Shown in pieces: positions 17,606-25,528 of a stretch of 64,000 nucleotides of DNA. The stretch's first letter is position 1; each line of letters opens with the position of its first letter. The stretch is from Verrucomicrobiota bacterium (GTDB lineage: Bacteria > Verrucomicrobiota > Verrucomicrobiia > Limisphaerales > Pedosphaeraceae): contig JAJPHR010000070.1 in assembly GCA_021325145.1 (NCBI GenBank), positions 1 through 64,000 on the forward strand. The letters run 5' to 3'. Under the pieces are notes generated by a model. The model saw nothing but the letters and a program-made list of their open reading frames with translations. It searched no databases and had not been told where the DNA came from. The translations under genes and the position numbers were made by a program.

Positions 17606-18475
17606 ATGGCTGTGATTGAAAACCCGATACTGAAACGGTTCGTTGACCGGATCGGGAAGGGCTTGACGCTGGCGCAGGTGGTGATTCGGCGCACGACGGG
17701 CGGTTACGAGTTGCGGCATGTGGCGGACGAAGGCCGGGCGTCCGAAGCGTTGCGGCTGGTGGAGGCGAATCAGGCGCGGGCATTGGCGCAGTTCACGGCG
17801 GCGGGAGCGTTCCGACCGTTAAAGTCAGCGCCGAATTTGCAAATGGGCTGGCGGATTTTAGCGGCGGATGAAGGGGAATTGGAGACGGCGTTGAACCAGC
17901 TTTATCCTGGGGCAATTGCGGACTGGCATGCAGCGCAGCAGGCGAATCCGCCGGTGACGCATTTTCGCGAGTTCACCGAGCGCCAGTCCGGCATGTACCG
18001 CATCACGACCAAGCTGGATGACGCGCAGGCGGCGCAGGTGATCCGCGCTTGTTGCGCCGGGAATTTTTGCCTAAAACAACGGCTCTGGACGGTGACGGGC
18101 CTGGCGACGGACACGGCGGCGGAGCCTTCAAGTCCAACCATGGACACGCATCGGGACCATGAACCGAAGCCAAACGGACCCCTCATCCCGGTCCACGGAA
18201 GGAAGAGCCTGATTCCATGCCTGGAACCGTGCGCGGTGTTGCTGGAATTGGCGCGCAAAGCGGTGCGGATCGAACAGCAAGAGAAGGTCCAACTCGAACT
18301 CGCCCCCGGCGACGTGGCGACCATCCACGCGGCGCTGGCCGCGGCCCTGGCGCAGCCGGAGCCAGGCGTTCGCGAAGCCGATTTTTCCGCGCCCCAAAAC
18401 TCGCGGCGCGTGCAATTGGTCCTGGAAAAGCTTCAACCGGTGTCAGAGCTTGCCGGAAATTCTGAATCCGAATAA
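17606..18475 (+). CDS. Probable Fe-S cluster protein, DR2241-like
   Basis: 289 residues, no signal peptide or membrane segment. Five cysteines cluster in two places: CC and C in IRACCAGNFCLKQRLW (about 143-150) and PCLEPC (about 203-208) followed by AVLLELARKA. This spacing resembles the 4Fe-4S domain of the DR2241 family, where it accompanies a CbiX-like chelatase domain. Here the N-terminal part (MAVIENPILKRFVDRIGKGL) has no chelatase signature, so the protein may be a stand-alone version. The family call rests on memory of the cysteine pattern and is tentative. It is transcribed away from the kinase gene and followed 21 bases later by a thioredoxin-like gene. Confidence 0.5.
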   Translation: MAVIENPILKRFVDRIGKGLTLAQVVIRRTTGGYELRHVADEGRASEALRLVEANQARALAQFTAAGAFRPLKSAPNLQMGWRILAADEGELETALNQLYPGAIADWHAAQQANPPVTHFREFTERQSGMYRITTKLDDAQAAQVIRACCAGNFCLKQRLWTVTGLATDTAAEPSSPTMDTHRDHEPKPNGPLIPVHGRKSLIPCLEPCAVLLELARKAVRIEQQEKVQLELAPGDVATIHAALAAALAQPEPGVREADFSAPQNSRRVQLVLEKLQPVSELAGNSESE

Positions 18476-18496
18476 ACACGTGCAGGAAACTCACTT

Positions 18497-19621
18497 ATGA
18501 AATTGAACCCAAAGTCCGGATTTCTCAGCGGCTGGCTCGCGGTAAGTTTAACCGCGCTGCTCCCGCTCAGTTGCTTTACGGCGCGGGCCCAGGACACCGC
18601 TGCCGGCGCCACCAACAATGCCGAGGCGGACAAAGCCTGGAAAGCCGTGGTCAAAGCTTCGCAAGCACCCTTTCCGCCGGTGGAATGGCAGGAGAAGCCG
18701 GCGACGCCCGAGGAACAGGCGGCTTTCTTTGTGCCGTTCCTGATCAAGGGAGCGGACCTGGCTAAGGATTTCTACACACGCTACCCAAACCATCCCAAAG
18801 CAGCGGAGGCGCGCAAAAAAGAGCACGATCTCCTGGGCCTCGCGATCCAGCGCTTCAACGATACGAACCAGGTGGCACGCCTGGACGCGCTGGACTCGGA
18901 GCGGTTGACGGACCCGAAGCTGAGCGAGGAGGAACGTTCACGAATTGGGCAGGAGCGCATGCAAGCCAAGATGAGCGACGTGCGCAGATTGTTTGGCGGC
19001 CTGCCGGAGACATATGACGAACTGGAAAAGCTCCTGCGCGGGATGATGAAGGAATTCCCGAAGGAAGGCATGCCTTACGAAGCGCTGTTGGATGCATCCG
19101 AGAAGGTGGGAGCCGACAAGGCCAAAGCGGTTGCCCGGGAGATCGCCGAGGGGAATGCGCCGGATGAGATCAAGGAAATGGCGCGGGGAAAGATGAACCA
19201 ACTCGACGCGCTGGGCAAACCCCTGGACATCAAGTTCACCGCGGTGGACGGGCGCGAGGTGAATCTGGCGCAGATGAAGGACAAAGTGGTGCTGGTCGAT
19301 TTTTGGGCCACGTGGTGCGGTCCTTGTGTGGGCGAAATCCCGCACGTGAAGGAGGCCTACGAGCAGCTTCATCCCAAGGGGTTTGAGATCGTCGGAATCA
19401 GTTTCGACCAAAGCAAGGACGCGCTGGAGAAATTTGTGGCGAAGGAACAAATGGAGTGGCCCCAGTACTTCGACGGCAAAGGCTGGGGCAATAAGTTCGG
19501 CACGCAATATGGCATCCGTGGCATTCCGGCCATGTGGCTCGTGGACAAAAAGGGCAACCTGCGAGACATGGACGGGCGGGACGGGCTGGCGGACAAAGTG
19601 GCCAAACTGCTGGCGGAATAA
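18497..19621 (+). CDS. TlpA-like secreted thioredoxin-fold protein with a long N-terminal region
   Basis: 374 residues. A signal peptide (hydrophobic GWLAVSLTALLPLSCFTARA) is followed by about 200 residues of alpha-helical, charged sequence, then a TlpA/AhpC-TSA-type thioredoxin domain: VVLVDFWATWCGPCVGEIPH with the CGPC active site, GFEIVGISFDQ, and the cis-proline region YGIRGIPAMWLVDKKG. It should act outside the cytoplasmic membrane as a thiol-disulfide reductase. The N-terminal region has no recognised domain and may bind the partner protein. A second, shorter TlpA-like protein is at 60466-61017. Confidence 0.88.
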   Translation: MKLNPKSGFLSGWLAVSLTALLPLSCFTARAQDTAAGATNNAEADKAWKAVVKASQAPFPPVEWQEKPATPEEQAAFFVPFLIKGADLAKDFYTRYPNHPKAAEARKKEHDLLGLAIQRFNDTNQVARLDALDSERLTDPKLSEEERSRIGQERMQAKMSDVRRLFGGLPETYDELEKLLRGMMKEFPKEGMPYEALLDASEKVGADKAKAVAREIAEGNAPDEIKEMARGKMNQLDALGKPLDIKFTAVDGREVNLAQMKDKVVLVDFWATWCGPCVGEIPHVKEAYEQLHPKGFEIVGISFDQSKDALEKFVAKEQMEWPQYFDGKGWGNKFGTQYGIRGIPAMWLVDKKGNLRDMDGRDGLADKVAKLLAE

Positions 19622-19677
19622 AGGCGGCCAAGCAAATTGATTGTAAGCTCCCACGCAGTGCGGCTTAATTCAGCGCG

Positions 19678-20130
19678 ATGATGGATTGGCTGCATCATGT
19701 GCTGTTCTGGAACCAAGACCGCTTCATTGGCATCGAGTGGGGCTGGTGGAAGGTGGTTGGGTGGCTGGGCAACTTCGTGTTCTTCGCGCGGTTCTTCGTG
19801 CAATGGTATGCGACGGAGAAACGCAAACAGGTGGTGGTGCCGGTGGCGTTTTGGTGGTTAAGCTTGTTGGGGTCGCTGCTGCTGCTGGCGTATGCTTTGT
19901 TTTCCCTGCACAATTCAGTCATCATCTTCTCCTATGCCTTCAACTGGATTCCGTACGTCCGGAACCTGATCATCCACCGGCGGCATGAAGACGCGCAATT
20001 GAAATGTCCGGCATGTGGCCAGATCTGCCCTCCGAAGTCGAACTTCTGCCTGAAATGCGGTGTCCGTCTGGGGACTCAGGAAGACGCAGCCAGACTGGCT
20101 GCGCACGACAGCCGACCAGCCGGTTCCTGA
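19678..20130 (+). CDS. Lipid-A biosynthesis N-domain (LAB_N) membrane protein with C-terminal zinc ribbon
   Basis: 150 residues with three predicted membrane helices. WKVVGWLGNFVFFARFFVQW, VVVPVAFWWLSLLGSLLLLA and AFNWIPYVRNLIIHRR match the LAB_N domain usually attached to, or next to, lipid-A glycosyl- or aminotransferases. After the last helix there is a zinc ribbon, CPACGQ then CLKCGVRLG (cysteine pairs 13 residues apart), on what should be the cytoplasmic side. No glycosyltransferase gene is adjacent. The fusion of this membrane domain with a zinc ribbon is unusual to me; function unknown. Confidence 0.8.
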   Translation: MMDWLHHVLFWNQDRFIGIEWGWWKVVGWLGNFVFFARFFVQWYATEKRKQVVVPVAFWWLSLLGSLLLLAYALFSLHNSVIIFSYAFNWIPYVRNLIIHRRHEDAQLKCPACGQICPPKSNFCLKCGVRLGTQEDAARLAAHDSRPAGS

Positions 20131-20175
20131 ACGGGCCGGTTGGAAGCTGCCGGCAAGAGCGAAGCGTTCTCCGAG

Positions 20176-20550
20176 TTATTTCTTCGGCGCCCCCGCGGCT
20201 GGAGGCGGGGTTGAGGATGGGGCCGGCATGCCGAGGTAAGGGCTATACTTGGCAATGATGCTGGATTTGAAATCGGGATGTTTCTCGGCGTACTTGAGCA
20301 GTTGAACCCACATTTCGCGCGCGACCGGCGCATTGACGTTGTTATACTGATCCACGGCTTTCTGTTGTTCCGCCGCCTGGGTGCCGACCAGCGAAGCTTG
20401 TCGCAAGAGGAAGATGTTCAATGCGGCGCTCAATACGATGAGCACGAGCAGCGTGCAGATAAAAAGCGTGCGCAACGATTGGACTTCCTCTTCCAGCGCG
20501 TGGATGGTCGTTTCAGGCGCGACGTCCAGATGGGTCTCGGATTCGTTCAT
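20176..20550 (-). CDS. Small single-pass membrane protein of unknown function (124 aa)
   Basis: Not recognised. An acidic N-terminus with a short coiled-coil-like stretch (HALEEEVQSLRTL) precedes one hydrophobic helix (LFICTLLVLIVLSAALNIFL), then a soluble outer part (MWVQLLKYAEKHPDFKSSII) and a Pro/Ala-rich tail. The pattern KYAEKHPDFK is echoed by EYAKRNPDLK in the neighbouring 90-residue protein, and both continue with a short helix, so the two appear distantly related. They are co-oriented and six bases apart, so they probably act together in the membrane. Confidence 0.75.
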   Translation of the reverse strand: MNESETHLDVAPETTIHALEEEVQSLRTLFICTLLVLIVLSAALNIFLLRQASLVGTQAAEQQKAVDQYNNVNAPVAREMWVQLLKYAEKHPDFKSSIIAKYSPYLGMPAPSSTPPPAAGAPKK

Positions 20551-20556
20551 AATCGG

Positions 20557-20829
20557 TTATTTGCCCGCCGGTTTGGTGGCATCATTCAAGTGGGCCTTTC
20601 CCACAGCCTGCATGACATCCTTCAAATCCGGATTCCGCTTGGCGTATTCCTGGCTGTCGTTGTAGAGGGCTTGGAATATGTTGTTAAATGCGTTGACCTG
20701 CATGACCTGTGGTTGCAACCGCTGCAGCGTGTGCAGCGAGGAGGTATATCGCCACGAAAGCCAGGCTGAAAAGACCGCGCTGATCAGCAGCACGAACAGC
20801 AGCATTTGGGCTAACTGGTTGTTTTTCAT
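20557..20829 (-). CDS. Small single-pass membrane protein of unknown function (90 aa)
   Basis: Not recognised. Residues 7-27 (QMLLFVLLISAVFSAWLSW) form an uncleaved anchor; the rest is helical and polar with VNAFNNIFQALYNDSQ and EYAKRNPDLKDVM. The layout (short N-terminus, helix, about 60 residues outside, Q/N-rich segment, then YAxxxPD[FL]K) parallels the downstream 124-residue protein. It is first in a two-gene operon divergent from infA. No enzyme motif is visible. Confidence 0.75.
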   Translation of the reverse strand: MKNNQLAQMLLFVLLISAVFSAWLSWRYTSSLHTLQRLQPQVMQVNAFNNIFQALYNDSQEYAKRNPDLKDVMQAVGKAHLNDATKPAGK

Positions 20830-21019
20830 AATATTTGCAGACTTTAACCGCTTCAGATGGGTTGTCCAATGCGTTTTTTGGCTGCCGCCAAAAAGTTTGC
20901 TTGCTTTTGAATGACAAAGACCCCATTTTCCACGTTCAAAATAACTTGTTTACGCCGCCCAGTTGGTGGAAGTTCTCAAGGAGCGACGGAAGCAGGGACA
21001 AACACTCAGGATTGAGCGC

Positions 21020-21238
21020 TTGGCCAAAGAAGAACCAATCGAAGTCACGGGGTCGGTGACCCAGGTCTTGCCTGGCACCATGTTTCGTGTCGCGCTGCCC
21101 AACGGCCACGAGGTTCTCGCCCACATCTCCGGCAAAATGCGCAAGCACTTCATCCGCATCAGCGTCGGCGACAAGGTCAATGTCCAGATGTCCCCCTACG
21201 ACCTCGGCAAAGCCCGCATCACCTTCCGACACAGTTGA
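21020..21238 (+). CDS. infA: Translation initiation factor IF-1
   Basis: An OB-fold protein that occupies the ribosomal A site during initiation. Signatures are EEPIEVTGSVTQVLPGTMFR, GHEVLAHISGKMRKHFIRI and DKVNVQMSPYDLGKARITFR. The frame stays open upstream to an ATG-like start at 20963, but family members begin at [M]AKE-E-x-IEV. A TTG at 21020, preceded by AGGA eight bases upstream, gives exactly 72 residues, the standard IF-1 length, so TTG is taken as the start. It is transcribed alone, divergent from the two small membrane-protein genes. Confidence 0.93.
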   Translation: MAKEEPIEVTGSVTQVLPGTMFRVALPNGHEVLAHISGKMRKHFIRISVGDKVNVQMSPYDLGKARITFRHS

Positions 21239-21283
21239 GCCATCGGAAACTTGCCCATCTGCCGGCCGGCCGGCCCACTGGCC

Positions 21284-21757
21284 TCAATTTCCCGATCCAG
21301 CCCGGTTCTCCAGCGGCACCTTCATTTCGAAACGCGGGATTCGTGTCAGCACGAACTGCCCTTGCGCATCCACGCCCAGGTAACTCCCCTCGGCCACGGC
21401 GGTTTCAGTGTCCACCAGATGGTAGCTGTTGTAGCTGAAGCTCTCTCCCGGGCGGATCGTCGGTGTTTCACCCACCACCCCTTCGCCTTCAACCGCCGTG
21501 ATCTTTCCCCGCTCATTAGTCACCACCCACTTGCGGCCCTTGATCGTCACCGCCTGCTCCGTGTGATTATGAATGCTGATGAAATAGACGAAGCAATGCG
21601 CACGATCCGAAGTGGTCCGGGCGTCCTTGTAATAAACCACCTTGTCCACCGTCACCCGCAAACCGGGCGGTTCAAAAAAAATGGGCTGACCGTTGCCGTT
21701 CACTGGCACAGGCTCAAGTTCCGCGAAATCCGCCGGGATTCTGCCGTCCCGGGACAC
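21284..21757 (-). CDS. apaG: ApaG-domain protein
   Basis: 157 residues with a DUF525/ApaG immunoglobulin-like fold. GLRVTVDKVVYYKD, HCFVYFISIHNHTEQAVTIKGR, KWVVTNERGKI, VVGETPTIRPGESFSYNSYH and EGSYLGVDAQG are the family blocks. ApaG proteins bind pyrophosphate-type ligands; the cellular role is unsettled. About 30 residues at the N-terminus exceed the usual length. A GTG start (21757) follows the yceI-like stop by six bases, so the two are probably translated from one message. Confidence 0.9.
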   Translation of the reverse strand: MSRDGRIPADFAELEPVPVNGNGQPIFFEPPGLRVTVDKVVYYKDARTTSDRAHCFVYFISIHNHTEQAVTIKGRKWVVTNERGKITAVEGEGVVGETPTIRPGESFSYNSYHLVDTETAVAEGSYLGVDAQGQFVLTRIPRFEMKVPLENRAGSGN

Positions 21758-21763
21758 GTTCGC

Positions 21764-22378
21764 TCATTTCGGTGATTGTCCCGCCAGGCTCAGATTCAAC
21801 TCGATGTCGTCCGACACCTTGTCCTCGAACGCCCCCTTGTTGATCCCGTAATCGCTCCGCTTGACACCGAAGCTGGCGCGCAACACCAGCAGGTCCCCCT
21901 GCAAATTCGGAAACCGCTCCTTCAACTTGTCCTTCAAATAAGTCATCTTCACCGGCACCGTGACCTTTTGCGCCACGCCGTGCAACGTCATCGTTCCCGT
22001 TACGTCCGCTGTCGTCACGTTGCCGCTGGTCTTGACGTTATCCGCCTTGACCACGTCAAATGTAATCTCCGGGTACTTCGCCACATCCAGCCATTTGTCA
22101 CTGCGCAAATGCCCCTGCATCATCGTGTTCGGCACTGTCAAAGACGCCGCCTGCACCACTATCTTCCCCTTTACCGCGCCCGGATCAGCGGGATCGAACA
22201 ATACCTTGCCCGAAACGCCAGTCGCTGTGCCGTTGATCGATTCCAACGGCGCGTCCGTCTTGAACACCACGTTGTTGACCCCTTTCGGGTCCTTGAAATC
22301 AAATGTCTGCGGCTCCGCTAATGCGCTCAAACCCAAGCTGAAACCCGCGCCTGCTAAAATCAAGGTGATAATCTTCAT
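21764..22378 (-). CDS. YceI-family periplasmic lipocalin-like protein
   Basis: 204 residues. The ATG at 22378 was chosen because MKIITLILAGAGFSLGLSAL is then a proper signal peptide; a longer frame adds seven residues. The mature part shows the YceI beta-barrel pattern: FDFKDPKGVNNVVFKTDAPL, MMQGHLRSDKWLDVAKYPEI, VTGTMTLHGVAQKVTVPVKM and ASFGVKRSDYGINKG. YceI proteins bind polyisoprenoid or other hydrophobic ligands in the periplasm. It leads the yceI-apaG pair. Confidence 0.92.
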   Translation of the reverse strand: MKIITLILAGAGFSLGLSALAEPQTFDFKDPKGVNNVVFKTDAPLESINGTATGVSGKVLFDPADPGAVKGKIVVQAASLTVPNTMMQGHLRSDKWLDVAKYPEITFDVVKADNVKTSGNVTTADVTGTMTLHGVAQKVTVPVKMTYLKDKLKERFPNLQGDLLVLRASFGVKRSDYGINKGAFEDKVSDDIELNLSLAGQSPK

Positions 22379-22422
22379 GCCGCTAAGAATGCCATCCACG
22401 CGCCAAAATGCAACTCAGTATT

Positions 22423-22470
22423 CGGAGCGCAACCCTCCAACTCTGCGCTTCGCCAGTTGCCGAGGCATTG
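22423..22470. repeat. Dispersed palindromic repeat, family A (degenerate copy)
   Basis: CGGAGCGCAA...CCAACTCTGCGCTTCGCC, followed by GTTGCCGAGGCATTG, matches the araB-isomerase spacer element (5411-5500), including the GAGGCAT[CT]G end. It lies upstream of the yceI-like gene and is more degenerate in the left arm. Confidence 0.5.
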
Positions 22471-22494
22471 TAAGTGAGTAAGTTTTAGCGGAAA

Positions 22495-22530
22495 ACGAAA
22501 AGAAAAAGCCCGCACCCCTCGGTGCGGGCT
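22495..22530 (-). terminator. Intrinsic terminator-like hairpin on the minus strand
   Basis: A perfect 10-bp stem AGCCCGCACC/GGTGCGGGCT with a CCTC loop (22507-22530) is followed, reading on the minus strand, by a U-rich tract (complement of 22495-22506). On the plus strand it is followed by C-rich sequence, so it should work only leftward. No minus-strand gene ends nearby; an unannotated short RNA starting upstream of it is possible. Confidence 0.55.
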
Positions 22531-22638
22531 CCCCTACCAAACCTACATGAAAACACACAGGGATGAGACGGTTGTGACCCGGTTTTTGTTCAAAGAAAGT
22601 TGCTTGGATTTTGGGCTTAATTGGGATTTGATCGCGCC

Positions 22639-23907
22639 ATGTTCCTGCAAAGAATTGCCCTGCTCTGCCTGCTGGGTTCAGCCGTTTGCGCCGGCGAATT
22701 GCCGGAAACCGTTCTTCCCGCCGGGGTGGGCGTGAACATCCATTTTGTGACCGGGCACGAGCAGGACCTGGACCTGATTTCCGCCGCCGGTTTCAGGTGG
22801 GTGCGAATGGATTTCGGCTGGGCGCAGACCGAACGGAAGACCAACGAATTTAATTGGTCCGATTACGACACGTTGACCGCCAATCTCGAGAAACGGGGAA
22901 TGCACGCGATTTATATTCTCGATTATTCTAACCCGCTTTACGAGGAGCAGGCCGAAAGCATCAACCCGCTGACGCACCAGTCGCAATCCGACATCGCCTC
23001 GCCGCAGCATCCAGAGAGCATCGCCGCATTCGCGCACTGGGCGGCGGCGGCGGCGAAGCATTTTCGCGGCAAGCCGATTCTCTGGGAGATTTGGAACGAG
23101 CCGAACATCACGTTTTGGAAACCCAAACCCAATGCGCGCCAATACGCGGACCTCGCGCTGGCTGCTTGCCGGGCGGTTCGGGAGGCCGATCCCCGGGCGG
23201 GCATCATCGGCCCGGCGTGCTCGACTTTCGATTGGCCATTTCTGAAGACGGTGCTCGAGTCCGGCATGTTGGAGTACCTGGATGCAGTAAGCGTGCATCC
23301 GTACCGCGGTCCGAAGCAACCGCCGGAAACCGCGGCGGCGGATTACCAGAAGTTGCGGGAGTTGATCGCCAGTTGCGGCCATGATGAACGCCAGCGCAAA
23401 GTGCCGATCGTCTGCGGCGAATGGGGGTATTCTTCGCATGAACGCGGGGTATCGCCTGAAACGCAGGCCGCATTCCTCGCCCGGCAGCAATTATCCAACC
23501 TGCTTGACGGCGTGCCGCTCTCCATCTGGTACGATTGGAAGAATGACGGCTCGGACCCAAAGGAAAACGAACACAATTTCGGAACCGTCGGGCCGGATTT
23601 AAAGCCCAAGCCGGCCTACGCTGCGATTCAGGCGCTGACCCGTGAACTGGCCGGTTATCGCATCAAGGAGCGGTTCAACCTGGGTGAAGACGATTATGTG
23701 CTGGACTGCGAGGATTCATCCGGCAGCCACAAACTGGCGGCTTGGACGACGGGCGACAGCCACACAATCACCATCAACCTACCTTATAAAGGCGCCGCTG
23801 CGATAACCGCGATCAACGGGGACGGCGCAAACTACACACCGAAACGAGAAGGCGACCATTTGTCCCTCGAACTTTCCTCGATGCCGAAATACATCACCCT
23901 AAAGTGA
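22639..23907 (+). CDS. Secreted clan GH-A glycoside hydrolase
   Basis: 422 residues from the ATG at 22639, which gives the signal peptide MFLQRIALLCLLGSAVCAG. The TIM-barrel shows GFRWVRMDFGWAQTE, the acid/base motif LWEIWNEPNITFW, SVHPYRGP and a probable nucleophile in VCGEWGYSSHERG. These are clan GH-A features closest in style to GH39/GH5-like proteins; the exact family is uncertain. A C-terminal beta domain (about the last 90 residues) follows. A related protein is encoded at 45226-46653. Substrate unknown, probably a plant or algal polysaccharide. Confidence 0.85.
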   Translation: MFLQRIALLCLLGSAVCAGELPETVLPAGVGVNIHFVTGHEQDLDLISAAGFRWVRMDFGWAQTERKTNEFNWSDYDTLTANLEKRGMHAIYILDYSNPLYEEQAESINPLTHQSQSDIASPQHPESIAAFAHWAAAAAKHFRGKPILWEIWNEPNITFWKPKPNARQYADLALAACRAVREADPRAGIIGPACSTFDWPFLKTVLESGMLEYLDAVSVHPYRGPKQPPETAAADYQKLRELIASCGHDERQRKVPIVCGEWGYSSHERGVSPETQAAFLARQQLSNLLDGVPLSIWYDWKNDGSDPKENEHNFGTVGPDLKPKPAYAAIQALTRELAGYRIKERFNLGEDDYVLDCEDSSGSHKLAAWTTGDSHTITINLPYKGAAAITAINGDGANYTPKREGDHLSLELSSMPKYITLK

Positions 23908-23946
23908 TGAAATGTTCGCGGCTTCGGAGCGCGGCAAACACCCGGG

Positions 23947-24861
23947 CTACTCCGCTCCCCAGAGACGCTGCACGTGTTCCACGCCTTGCCTCAACAGTTC
24001 GACGGGCATGGAGGGACCGAATTCGAAGACCTTGATGTGCCCGGGCTTTACCAGCGGCGCAAGCGCGGCGAAATCGACGTTGCCCGTGCCTGGGGCGCAG
24101 TGGTCGCGGCCGGGAAATTGCACGTCGTGAACGTGGAAGCCGAACAGCCGCTCCCGTTGCGACTCAAGGTGCATGGCATGGTGGATGAATCCGAGGTTTT
24201 CCTTGATCTGGGCGTGGCCGGTGTCGTGCCAGTAAACAATTGCCGGGCTGGATAACTCCTTGAACAGAAACGCGTAATCCGTTTCGAGCGGCAATTCCTC
24301 CAGGGCTTCGCGGTTCTCGATGCCCAGCTTGAGACCGAAATTTTCCACCTCCGGCAGGAGCCGGCGGATCAATTCATTGGACCGCTCGATGTAATGTTCC
24401 TTGAGGTTTTCCCGTTTCTTGATGATTTCCTCGCACAGCTTCTGATATTTGGGCGTTTCCTTTTCGCCGCGCGCCACCATCTCGAGCAACTTGTCGGTGT
24501 AATCCTTCATCTCGATCGCGCCGTAATGCAGGACCACGACGGGCGCTTTGAGCCGCGCTGCCATCTCGATGGTTTTGCGGGTGTAACGCAGCGCGTTTTC
24601 GCGTTCCGCCGGCCGCTCCGCGGACAAGCGGTACAGGTTCGGCGCGGAATAATTGACGCCGATGGGCAAGGGACAGAAATTATGCAGGCTGGAGATTTTC
24701 ATTTCCCCGGCCGCGACGGCATCGAGGACGCCCGGCAGGAGGCTGATGCGCGTGCCGTGGCTCAGTTCGGCGTATTCAAAGCCCAGGTCGCGGATCTCGC
24801 GGAGCATCGCGCGGCCATCGGTGTGGCGGTGTGAATTCCAGCAGGTGGACAAAGAATACAT
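23947..24861 (-). CDS. Sugar phosphate isomerase/epimerase-like TIM-barrel protein
   Basis: 304 residues of the xylose-isomerase-like/AP-endonuclease-2 superfamily. Visible elements are IRDLGFEYAELSHG, APVVVLHYGAIEMKD, LKLGIENREALEELP, VYWHDTGHAQIKENLG and FGFHVHDVQFPGRDH, which hold the metal-binding Glu, Asp and His residues. Such enzymes interconvert keto- and aldo-sugars or act on inositols; the substrate cannot be told. The start codon directly abuts the U-tract of the rpsU terminator, leaving no room for a ribosome binding site. Confidence 0.85.
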   Translation of the reverse strand: MYSLSTCWNSHRHTDGRAMLREIRDLGFEYAELSHGTRISLLPGVLDAVAAGEMKISSLHNFCPLPIGVNYSAPNLYRLSAERPAERENALRYTRKTIEMAARLKAPVVVLHYGAIEMKDYTDKLLEMVARGEKETPKYQKLCEEIIKKRENLKEHYIERSNELIRRLLPEVENFGLKLGIENREALEELPLETDYAFLFKELSSPAIVYWHDTGHAQIKENLGFIHHAMHLESQRERLFGFHVHDVQFPGRDHCAPGTGNVDFAALAPLVKPGHIKVFEFGPSMPVELLRQGVEHVQRLWGAE

Positions 24862-24905
24862 AAAAACAAAAGCCGAATGCGGTCATGCCTTCGACCACAT
24901 TCGGC
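24861..24905 (-). terminator. Rho-independent terminator of rpsU
   Basis: A 13-bp stem (24872-24884 pairs with 24893-24905, one mismatch) with an eight-base loop is followed on the minus strand by TTTTGTTTTTA. It begins 17 bases after the rpsU stop. The last T of the tract lies next to the ATG of the downstream isomerase gene. Confidence 0.85.
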
Positions 24906-24922
24906 CATGGGAATTCAAAGGA

Positions 24923-25120
24923 TTATGAATCCGCGTAACGGGCGGTCAGCATGGCGGAAAACCGCGCCACTTTCATTTTGCGACGCCGGCGTTCGCTGGG
25001 CTTCTCAAAATGCCGATGATTGCGCGCCACTTTCAAGGTTCCTTCACGATCGACTCTTTTCTTCAATCGCCGCAGGGCCTTCTCAACCGGCTCGCCTTTT
25101 TTCAATCTAATCTCGGTCAA
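24923..25120 (-). CDS. rpsU: Ribosomal protein bS21
   Basis: 65 residues, highly basic: MTEIRLKKGEPVEKALRRLK, RNHRHFEKPSERRRRKMKVA. This is the full pattern of small-subunit protein bS21, which helps initiation by contacting the 30S platform near the Shine-Dalgarno helix. The length is normal. It has its own likely promoter (25204-25232) and a strong terminator, so it is monocistronic. Confidence 0.95.
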   Translation of the reverse strand: MTEIRLKKGEPVEKALRRLKKRVDREGTLKVARNHRHFEKPSERRRRKMKVARFSAMLTARYADS

Positions 25121-25528
25121 CTCTATTCACTTCCTCTCCGAAAGACTCCGGAGCACGCCGGGGCGTTGATTCGCCCGACCGTCCGTTTTAAGTCAGGTGG
25201 TGGAGGGTATTTTGAGGTCTCGCCTGTGTCAAATGGCAAAAATGCATCCCACCGGGTCCCCCGCCGCGGCAGGCCGCATATATTCGAGCATATCGGCGAA
25301 AATTTGCGGTCGTAATTCGAACCTTGCTACGCCTGAGGACGGGCGCTCTCCGAAGCAGCATCCGTCCTGTTACATATCGGGGGCGGTGTCGAAACGGGCC
25401 ATTGGCCTGCGAAATCCTGTCCGGAGTTAATGTCTCGCTGTCCGTACCCGCCTCTGCACCCCCTTCCAGTTTCCATTACAGTTTTGGCTGTAAAGCCACT
25501 TGCAATATGACCGGGCAGGATACATCGT
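25121..25528. other. Intergenic region between rpsU and the His-box gene
   Basis: 408 bases without a supported gene. The left part is the leader and promoter of rpsU. The right part is ordinary sequence with no clear hairpin or operator. The reading frames across it lack ribosome binding sites and protein-like composition. Confidence 0.5.
25204..25232 (-). promoter_or_regulatory. Putative sigma-70 promoter of rpsU
   Basis: On the minus strand, TTGACA (25227-25232), a 17-base spacer and TACCCT (25204-25209). This gives an untranslated leader of roughly 75 bases ahead of the rpsU ATG at 25120. The -35 box is perfect and the -10 is weak. Confidence 0.5.
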
